Part shown: positions 7,117-12,165 of the stretch, one piece after another
Layout of the letters: the number at the start of each line of letters is the position of its first letter
Position numbering within the stretch: position 1 is the stretch's first letter
NCBI GenBank assembly: GCA_001003205.1
Contig: LCOU01000003.1
Location: 1-12,165, forward strand
Source: Parcubacteria group bacterium GW2011_GWA2_47_8b
GTDB lineage: Bacteria; Patescibacteriota; Minisyncoccia; UBA6257; WO2-44-18
Direction: 5' to 3'
DNA: 12,165 nt
The notes under the pieces: generated by a model
What the model was told of the DNA's origin: nothing
The model's database searches: none
What the model saw: the letters and a program-made list of their open reading frames with translations, nothing else
Position numbers and translations under genes: made by a program

Positions 7117-7148
7117 AACTTAGTTATTATATAATTAAACATCAGCCA
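7117..7148. promoter_or_regulatory. Divergent promoter region with overlapping -10 boxes for two operons
   Basis: This 32-bp gap separates the GT4-led minus-strand operon from the deacetylase-led plus-strand operon. TATAAT occurs on the plus strand (7130-7135) and on the minus strand (7131 down to 7126); the two boxes overlap, so RNA polymerase could probably occupy only one at a time. Predicted leaders are very short, about 2-7 nt. A weak plus-strand -35 (ATGACT, 7106-7111, 18-bp spacing) lies inside the GT4 gene. No Shine-Dalgarno sequence is seen for either gene. Confidence 0.5.
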
Positions 7149-8081
7149 ATGAATATAAGTTTGCTGGCAAGGAAAATTTACCGCCTGGTAAAAAGCGGCT
7201 CCGCCAAGGCGAAAGATTACAAAAATTACGCCCGTTATCTGGCGGACGCGCCCGCCTCTTATTCAACGGCCCTTTTTAATTTGACCGTTGACCTTGAATT
7301 GGCCTGGTCACGAGCCAGAAAGAATGACGGCGCCACAACCTTAGCGGAATCCCTACGAAGGGGACGCCTTGCCAGAAAAAATTTTCCGGCGCTTCTCTCC
7401 TTGCTGGATTCTTACGGCATACCGGCAACTTTTGCCATAGTTGGGCACGTTGCTTTGGATAATTGTTCCGACCACAACCAGCCGCCAAAATTTCACCCCG
7501 ACTGGATAAATGGCGATTGGTACGATATTGATCCGAAATCGGACGATAATTATTACGGGTTAGACCTCGTAAAAGAATTGCTAAAGGGGCCGGGACACGA
7601 AATTGCCAGCCACAGTTTTTCGCACGTGGATTTCAGCGATGAATTTACCGGCGCCGATGTTGCCGCCTTTGAAATAGCCGAGTCCAGAAGAGTTATTGAA
7701 AAACTGGGCGCGCCGCTTGATACTTTTGTTTTCCCAAATAATCGCCCCGCCTTCGTTGATATTTTGGCCAAAAATAATTTTACAATTTACCGAAACAGTA
7801 AAAACGGCAAAATAGCGCGGGATCAGTACGGCTGTTGGCAATTCCCCGTGGGAATTTGGATTTCGCCGAATGCCTTTGGCTCAAAAGAAGCCATAAAACT
7901 CGTCAAAACGGCCATTCAGAAACAACAACTGGTAAATTTTTGGTTTCACTTACATGAGTTCGCCGGCGAAAAACAGCTCCGGGAATTCTTTGAACCAGTG
8001 CTACGCTTCGTAAGCGAGAGCGCTCGGCAAGGCCTGATTCGGCCGGATACTATGCGCGGCATTGTAAAAGCAATCCGATAA
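7149..8081 (+). CDS. Polysaccharide deacetylase (NodB-like, carbohydrate esterase 4 superfamily)
   Basis: A 310-residue NodB-homology protein that would remove N-acetyl (or similar) groups from a glycan. Motif 1 reads NLTVDLELAW (44-53), with D48 and E50 in place of the usual TFDDG, a variant seen in divergent members. Motif 2 is ASHSFSH (153-159), whose H155 and H159 are the usual metal ligands. LDTFVFPNN (190-198) sits where motif 3 (RxPxG) is expected, but Arg and Gly are lacking. YGIPATFAIVGH (89-100) is the common strand-2 block. Between 101 and 148 is an Asp/Tyr-rich insertion (DWINGDWYDID). There is no signal peptide: the N-terminus is basic and not hydrophobic, which suggests a cytoplasmic enzyme acting on lipid-linked precursors (inference). 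First gene of a plus-strand operon, followed 8 bases later by a methyltransferase. Confidence 0.85.
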   Translation: MNISLLARKIYRLVKSGSAKAKDYKNYARYLADAPASYSTALFNLTVDLELAWSRARKNDGATTLAESLRRGRLARKNFPALLSLLDSYGIPATFAIVGHVALDNCSDHNQPPKFHPDWINGDWYDIDPKSDDNYYGLDLVKELLKGPGHEIASHSFSHVDFSDEFTGADVAAFEIAESRRVIEKLGAPLDTFVFPNNRPAFVDILAKNNFTIYRNSKNGKIARDQYGCWQFPVGIWISPNAFGSKEAIKLVKTAIQKQQLVNFWFHLHEFAGEKQLREFFEPVLRFVSESARQGLIRPDTMRGIVKAIR

Positions 8082-8089
8082 AAATTACC

Positions 8090-8920
8090 ATGGAAAACGC
8101 CAAAGAATACTACGATAAAACCAGTCGGGAATATGTCCAGAAATGGCAAGATATGGATCGGCAATCAACATTCAACGCTTCTTTTTATTTCCGGAAAAAA
8201 ATTATGGAGACCGTCCTGGAAATGGCGCGGGTGGAGAAAAATGACCGAGTAGTTGAGCTGGGCTGCGGCACGGGACTGGTGTTACGCGAACTTCTTAAAA
8301 AAACCGGCCGGGTTTTCGGCACTGACATTTCCCCTGAAATGCTAAAGCGGGTGCAAGATTCCACCTTGAAAGATAAGAAAGTGGTAATTGCGGAAAATTT
8401 TCTTGAGGCGGATGCGCGACATCGCGATGCCGAAGTCCTGCTGATGCCCAACGGCATTTCAAAGCTTGACCTGCCTAAAAATTATTTTGACAAGATGCTT
8501 AGCGTGGAGGTTTTGAGATACGTTGACGATTTGGAAAACGCTTTGTGCAATGTCGCCGCTGTAATGAAAATGGATTCGCGATACATTTTCACGATTACAA
8601 ATTTTTGGAGCTCCAGCTTGTTCCCTGTCAAATTTTCCATCCGGAAAATTCTGGGATTGGTAAATCCGCAAAAGGAATTATTGCAATATTTCGTCACCGA
8701 ACGGTCAATTCGGCGATATTTAAAAAACGCGGGGCTGGAAGTCGTGGAATTTCGGAAGATGGGACTGCTATTTGCCAAGCCGTTGATAAAGAAATTCATA
8801 AAAAATCAGGCGGCAGCGGAAAAAATTTACAAACTTGATAAAGCATTGAGCGGGAAGCCGATTTTGGGCAAGTTTGCCGATACTTTTGTCGTTGCTGTAA
8901 AAAAATCGGCAAGTCTGTAG
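8090..8920 (+). CDS. Class I SAM-dependent methyltransferase
   Basis: A 276-residue Methyltransf_25/11-type enzyme. The SAM-binding loop is VVELGCGTG (54-62), and the acidic end of strand 2 is D79 in GTDISPEML (77-85). A post-motif region follows: NYFDKMLSVEVLRYVDDLENAL, including the LRYVDD block equivalent to the common LHHVxD. The last 100 residues have basic and hydrophobic character (IRKILGLVNP, FAKPLIKKFIKN), which may mediate acceptor or membrane contact. The gene starts at the ATG at 8090, 8 bases after the deacetylase stop and without a Shine-Dalgarno sequence, so coupling to the upstream gene is likely. It probably methylates a sugar or lipid carrier in the same glycan pathway, though a ubiquinone/menaquinone-type substrate cannot be excluded by core motifs alone. 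Confidence 0.88.
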   Translation: MENAKEYYDKTSREYVQKWQDMDRQSTFNASFYFRKKIMETVLEMARVEKNDRVVELGCGTGLVLRELLKKTGRVFGTDISPEMLKRVQDSTLKDKKVVIAENFLEADARHRDAEVLLMPNGISKLDLPKNYFDKMLSVEVLRYVDDLENALCNVAAVMKMDSRYIFTITNFWSSSLFPVKFSIRKILGLVNPQKELLQYFVTERSIRRYLKNAGLEVVEFRKMGLLFAKPLIKKFIKNQAAAEKIYKLDKALSGKPILGKFADTFVVAVKKSASL

Positions 8921-8923
8921 AAT
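8918..8923 (+). promoter_or_regulatory. Candidate -10 box (TAGAAT) for a leaderless transcript of the peptidoglycan-binding protein
   Basis: TAGAAT overlaps the TAG stop of the methyltransferase and lies 6 bases before the ATG at 8930, so a transcript started at the usual distance would begin at or next to the start codon. The arrangement mirrors that before the epimerase at 4394. No convincing -35 with 16-18-bp spacing is seen. Cotranscription with the upstream genes remains equally possible. Confidence 0.35.
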
Positions 8924-8929
8924 ATAAGT

Positions 8930-9832
8930 ATGGGAATAATTTTAACGGCGATGGCGGCGGGGCTACTCACGACTGCCAATTCGTGCGATTTTAATCGCGA
9001 TTTATTTTTCGGCGTGCGGGGTGATGACGTGAAATGCTTACAAGAATATCTTGGAGTTATCAACACCGGATTTTTCGGCAATTTGACGCAAAGCGCTGTA
9101 TCACGCTGGCAAACTGATAATGGCGTTGCGCCAACAGCGGGGTATTTCGGCTCCATATCACGGAAAAAATATCAGCAACTTGCTTCGGCTGTCACTGTCC
9201 CTACCGAAATTAGTGTCCCCACGACCGTTCCCTCCACCGCCACGCCGGAGCCAACCCCTGTTCAGCCGGCACCAGCCCAACCAACCGCAATCATTAAAAC
9301 AGGTTCCGGAACAGTGGCCAACAATAGCCTTATAGATATCGGCGCCGGCAAGATTCTTTATAATGGTTCGGGCTTGGACAATCGCGGTTATCTTTATCCG
9401 CAAGATTCCGAAATACTCGTAGGCAATCTATCAACGGATGAGGATTATTCCACTTGCGATAATGTCAAAGCTTATAGCTACGGAGGCATAGCGAATGTCT
9501 GCCAATTCACCAACCCCAATCAATCCACATTTACTTTACTTTCCAAAAACGGAGTGCGATTTTACGACAAAACCGCCTTCAAGGGCCAATATGCCTATGC
9601 CTGCGGTAATGGCGTTTTATTATTCAAACAAGGCGGCCTCTACGGCGCTTTGGATTTTGATAAGATTGACTCGGAAAACAATCTTCAATACCACTATTGG
9701 CTGGACCAATCGGGAGGTACAAATTTCGGAAGTCTTTGCCCATCCCAAGCAAATATCGGCAAACTTACTTCCCTTCTCGCGAACTTAAAATCGGTTCTTG
9801 AGAAATTAAAAGAAGTGACGAGGCCACACTAG
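8930..9832 (+). CDS. Secreted protein with N-terminal peptidoglycan-binding domain and unknown Cys-containing C-terminal domain
   Basis: A 300-residue protein. Residues 1-18 form a short hydrophobic N-terminus resembling a signal peptide but without the usual positive n-region; TANSC (15-19) is a poor lipobox, so lipidation of C19 is doubtful. Residues 19-85 match PG_binding_1: CDFNRDLFFGVRGDDVKCLQEYLG, shown by C19, RDL, RGDDV and C36, then TGFFGNLTQSAVSRWQ and AGYFGSISRKKYQQL. C19 and C36 probably form a disulfide, a pattern common in Parcubacteria-like proteins. Residues 90-120 are a Pro/Thr/Ala-rich linker. Residues 125-275 are a Gly/Tyr/Asn-rich domain with four cysteines (C176, C191, C225, C270) that I do not recognise; beta-strand-rich spacing is apparent. 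A short Leu/Lys helix (277-296) ends the chain. It would anchor at the cell wall, displaying an unknown domain outside. Its stop overlaps the stop of the converging epimerase gene. Confidence 0.8.
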   Translation: MGIILTAMAAGLLTTANSCDFNRDLFFGVRGDDVKCLQEYLGVINTGFFGNLTQSAVSRWQTDNGVAPTAGYFGSISRKKYQQLASAVTVPTEISVPTTVPSTATPEPTPVQPAPAQPTAIIKTGSGTVANNSLIDIGAGKILYNGSGLDNRGYLYPQDSEILVGNLSTDEDYSTCDNVKAYSYGGIANVCQFTNPNQSTFTLLSKNGVRFYDKTAFKGQYAYACGNGVLLFKQGGLYGALDFDKIDSENNLQYHYWLDQSGGTNFGSLCPSQANIGKLTSLLANLKSVLEKLKEVTRPH

Positions 9833-10785
9833 CCCCGATACCATTCAATCGTCTTTAGCAATCCTTCGTTAAGCTCTATCTTAGGAGAAAAATTAATAAG
9901 CTTTTTCATTTTTGAACCATCGGCATGCCGATATCGGATTTCGCCCGCCACACGCGGCGCCACGTGAATCGGCTTTAAGTTTTTGTCTACAATCGCCACA
10001 ACGCTCTCTGCAAGCTCTTCAATGGTGCAGGGCTTACCCCTAACAATATTGATAACTTCGCCGTTGGTTTTAGACGACATTAAAGACCTTATAACTGCCT
10101 CAACGTTGTCGTCAACATAAACAAAATCTCTTGTCTGCAAACCATCGCCAAATACGGTGGGGCGCTTGCCTGCCAGGGCCTGCATAATAAATTTTCCAAC
10201 CACAAAACCCTCGCTACTCGCGTCTTGCCTGGGCCCATATACATTAAAAAATCTTAACGCCACTCCGGGCGAACCAATGGAGTTATAAACCTTCACAAAT
10301 TCTTCGCCGACAGCTTTTACGACACCGTAAGTAGTTTTTGGGTTTAATGGATCGTCCTCACGATTGGGCATTTTTATCGGCTCGCCATAAACTTCCGAGG
10401 AAGAGGCAAACACGGTTTTTTTGACGCCATATTTTTTAGCGAGAGCGAAGAAATTCGCGATTCCATAAAGATCGTTAAGAACAATCAATGGTTTTTTTTG
10501 AGTCCTATCCACGCCCACTACCGCGGCGTATTGAAACGCGTAATCCGGTCGGAAAGATTTAAAGATTAACCCCAACGCTTTTGCATCATTGACATCTCCT
10601 TTAATAAATTTGAACCGGCTATTTTTTAGCGCATCGTTTAGATTGGAGCGTTTCCCCGTGGAAAGATCGTCCAAAACAACAACTTTAGCGCCTTTTTTGA
10701 GTAGGCTGTCCACTAAATGTGAACCCAAAAAACCGGCCCCGCCGGTTACTAAAATCTTTTTTCCTTGAAGTTTACGATCCTTCAT
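9829..10785 (-). CDS. NAD-dependent nucleotide-sugar epimerase (extended SDR) in the neuBC-like operon
   Basis: A 318-residue extended SDR. Seen: TGGAGFLG (14-21), the DD pair (39-40) and LSTGKRSNL typical of GalE/WbpP relatives, GDVND (63-67), SSSEVYGEP (128-136), catalytic Y153-x3-K157 (YGVVK), ALRFFNVYGPRQ (176-187) and the C-terminal block VFGDGLQTRDFVYVDD (211-226). SSSEVYG rather than STDEVYG speaks against a 4,6-dehydratase such as LegB, so a C4 (or other) epimerase is the better reading. Related to, but clearly distinct from, the epimerase at 3468-4394. It follows the neuC-like gene with a 14-base overlap, suggesting it works on a UDP-HexNAc in the same pathway. Its stop lies in the CTAG shared with the converging gene. 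Confidence 0.9.
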   Translation of the reverse strand: MKDRKLQGKKILVTGGAGFLGSHLVDSLLKKGAKVVVLDDLSTGKRSNLNDALKNSRFKFIKGDVNDAKALGLIFKSFRPDYAFQYAAVVGVDRTQKKPLIVLNDLYGIANFFALAKKYGVKKTVFASSSEVYGEPIKMPNREDDPLNPKTTYGVVKAVGEEFVKVYNSIGSPGVALRFFNVYGPRQDASSEGFVVGKFIMQALAGKRPTVFGDGLQTRDFVYVDDNVEAVIRSLMSSKTNGEVINIVRGKPCTIEELAESVVAIVDKNLKPIHVAPRVAGEIRYRHADGSKMKKLINFSPKIELNEGLLKTIEWYRG

Positions 10786-11938
10786 ACAATCTTTTCTGCA
10801 CGCTTGGCAATTTGGTTTCCGCGAGAATTTTGGCTATTTTTTCTCCGGCATCTCCATTTCCATAAATAGACTCCGTGGGATAATTCCCATGCTCTAATTG
10901 TTTTAATACTGCTTGCCTAATTTCATTCTTGCTGTATCCGGCATGGATAACATTTTTCCCGTGTTCTCTGCCCTTTTGACGAGTGCCGATATTCACCGTC
11001 GGCAAACCGAAATAACAAGATTCGCGTATGCCGCTTGAAGAATTCCCCACCAAGCACTTGGCTTTACGAAGTAGATTTACAAAAAGTTTATGCGGGGTGT
11101 GGCCCAAAATAGTAAATTGTTCGTTTGGGTTAGCGAGCCGAAAAAGACGAATGCCGCGGCTAACGTCACCGCTACCGGCATCAATATTCGGCCAGAGCAT
11201 AAAGATTTGCATACCAAGGCCTTTAATTCCTTCAAGAGTTTCTTGCGCTTGATTAATGCCGCTACCGTATTCTGTCGTGACCGGATGCTGAATAACCATC
11301 ATGTACGGCTTGCTGGGGTCAAAATCGGCTTGAGGGTCTTTAAATAAGGCCCTAACCTCGCGCCTCATCTCTTCGGTGGACATTTCCGGCGAATCAAGCA
11401 GGGCATCAGTTGCCGGACAGCCAACATCAAAAACATACCTAGGATCCTCACCCATTCGGACAATGCGTTCCTTGGCTTGAGACGTTGCCGGAAAATGAAT
11501 GTGTGAAAGTTTGGTCATTGCGTGACGCAGACTCTCATCAATCGTACCCGTAACTTCCCCGCCTTGAATATGGGCAGTGGGGATATTCATAGTGGCGGAC
11601 GCGATCGCCGAGGCAAAATTTTCATATCTATCCACCAAAGCAATAACAATGTCCGGTTTTAAATTATTAAAACAGGTGGCGAATTCCAAAACACCGAGCC
11701 CCACCGACTTCGCCATAGAAACCGGGTCACTGCCGTGAAGCTCCATAGGAATTCTCGCCGCAATCGGAAACCCGTCTTTTTCTATTTCTTTCACGGTAAA
11801 ACCGTAATGATCAAGAAGGTGGGAACCGGCAACAACTAACTGCAACTCCAAATCCGGACGTTTTTGTATGGCGGAAAGGACCGATTTTACTCGGCTGTAA
11901 TCCGCGCGGTTTGCTGTAATAACTGCAATTTTTCTCAT
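10772..11938 (-). CDS. neuC: Hydrolysing UDP-N-acetylglucosamine 2-epimerase, NeuC/GNE-like
   Basis: A 388-residue protein that would convert UDP-GlcNAc (or a related UDP-HexNAc) to free ManNAc (or its analogue) plus UDP, the entry step to sialic-acid-like sugars. Seen: TANRADYS (8-15), VAGSHLLDHYG (36-46), PDIVIALVDRYE (95-106), HIQGGEVTGTIDESLRHAMTKLSH (123-146, with D134, E135 and R138-H139), MVIQHPVTT (214-222), PNIDAGS (250-256), GNSSSGIRE (298-306) and NIGTRQKGRE (316-325). The start at 11938 is preferred over the in-frame ATG at 11956: GGGAGGA lies 9-10 bases upstream, and the start overlaps the neuB-like stop as ATGA. The motif set is closer to the epimerase half of animal GNE than to E. 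coli NeuC as I recall them; no kinase domain is present. GDP-sugar-using LegG is an alternative within the same family. Confidence 0.93.
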   Translation of the reverse strand: MRKIAVITANRADYSRVKSVLSAIQKRPDLELQLVVAGSHLLDHYGFTVKEIEKDGFPIAARIPMELHGSDPVSMAKSVGLGVLEFATCFNNLKPDIVIALVDRYENFASAIASATMNIPTAHIQGGEVTGTIDESLRHAMTKLSHIHFPATSQAKERIVRMGEDPRYVFDVGCPATDALLDSPEMSTEEMRREVRALFKDPQADFDPSKPYMMVIQHPVTTEYGSGINQAQETLEGIKGLGMQIFMLWPNIDAGSGDVSRGIRLFRLANPNEQFTILGHTPHKLFVNLLRKAKCLVGNSSSGIRESCYFGLPTVNIGTRQKGREHGKNVIHAGYSKNEIRQAVLKQLEHGNYPTESIYGNGDAGEKIAKILAETKLPSVQKRLYEGS

Positions 11939-12165
11939 ATTTCTATATCCTCCCATTGAATAATTGACCCCGCTGGGATAGAGCGCTTGGTCTTTTTACC
12001 GATAATTTTATGATACTCCTTAGAACGTATGCCCGTCCCTGGACGCTTGCTGGTAATCATACTGCGATTTAGCATCTCACCAGCCGCGATATCGCGAACG
12101 GCAACCACCGATCTTTTCGCCCAAACCCAAACTGGTTTTTCCTGGTCAAAAACCGCTCGCTCTTT
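11935..12165 (-). CDS. neuB: NeuB-like nonulosonate (sialic acid-type) synthase, C-terminal SAF domain only; 5' part beyond the window
   Basis: Only the last 76 codons are inside the window; the frame is open to the right edge. They match the SAF (antifreeze-like) domain of NeuB/PseI/LegI: KRSVVAVRDIAAGEMLN (17-33), followed by MITSKRPGTGI (36-46), where R41 and the PGTGI turn are family-defining (the SAF arginine reaches the sugar substrate of the partner subunit), then KIIGKKTKRSIPAGSIIQWEDI (53-74). In this family the missing N-terminal TIM barrel condenses ManNAc or an analogue with phosphoenolpyruvate. The gene ends TGA at 11935-11937, overlapping the neuC-like ATG by 4 bases, so the two are translationally coupled. 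Whether the product is Neu5Ac, legionaminic or pseudaminic acid cannot be decided from this fragment. Confidence 0.9.
   Translation of the reverse strand, partial: KERAVFDQEKPVWVWAKRSVVAVRDIAAGEMLNRSMITSKRPGTGIRSKEYHKIIGKKTKRSIPAGSIIQWEDIEI

Noticed and set aside
8545..8838. Plus-strand open frame of 97 codons inside the second plus-strand methyltransferase, and several 60-110-codon frames antisense to the deacetylase and the GT genes
   Set aside because: All are fully covered by genes with clear family motifs, and none shows a motif, spacing or start signal of its own.
10167..10185. GCCTGCCAGGGCCTGC, similar to the palindromic repeat arms
   Set aside because: It encodes MQALAGKRP, the normal conserved ALaGkp block of extended SDR epimerases, and the second arm does not match GGCAGG. 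Treated as chance.

Overview
The window is a densely packed envelope-glycan (surface polysaccharide or glycoconjugate) biosynthesis region of a bacterium. Several signs point to a Candidate Phyla Radiation (Patescibacteria/Parcubacteria-like) genome: almost no intergenic DNA, moderate GC with many AAA/AAT codons, near absence of Shine-Dalgarno sequences, a secreted protein with the Cys-containing peptidoglycan-binding repeat common in that group, and short CCTGCC...GGCAGGCAGG palindromes inserted in frame within genes. TGA is used as a stop (end of the neuB-like gene), so the UGA-glycine code of Gracilibacteria/Absconditabacteria does not apply. The taxonomic call is an inference from recalled features, not a database result.

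Layout. 1-615 (minus): a class I SAM methyltransferase cut by the left edge. It diverges across 40 bp from 656-1552 (plus), a methyltransferase with an N-terminal Trm112-like zinc ribbon. Three bases beyond its stop, on the opposite strand, ends a five-gene minus-strand operon reading from 7116 down to 1556: GT4 glycosyltransferase, GT2 glycosyltransferase, GalU-like nucleotidyltransferase, NAD-dependent sugar epimerase and a large GT-C-like membrane protein. Neighbouring genes overlap or are separated by 8 bases. Across a 32-bp divergent gap from 7116, a three-gene plus-strand operon runs 7149-9832: NodB-type polysaccharide deacetylase, SAM methyltransferase, and a secreted protein with a peptidoglycan-binding domain. 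It converges on, and shares a CTAG stop tetranucleotide with, a second minus-strand operon entering from the right edge: neuB-like synthase (C-terminal SAF domain only), neuC/GNE-like UDP-GlcNAc 2-epimerase, and another sugar-nucleotide epimerase.

How the genes may fit together. The GalU-like enzyme and the two epimerases would supply nucleotide sugars. The neuC/neuB pair is the signature of a sialic-acid-like nonulosonate pathway. GT4 and GT2 enzymes would transfer sugars, the GT2 possibly loading a polyprenyl phosphate used by the GT-C-like protein outside the membrane. The deacetylase and methyltransferases would decorate the glycan, and the peptidoglycan-binding protein would sit at the wall. 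No Wzx/Wzy, ABC exporter, CMP-sugar synthetase (neuA), tRNA, rRNA, CRISPR array, insertion sequence or recombinase gene was seen. No stretch over about 50 bases lacks a gene, and I found no convincing intrinsic terminator.
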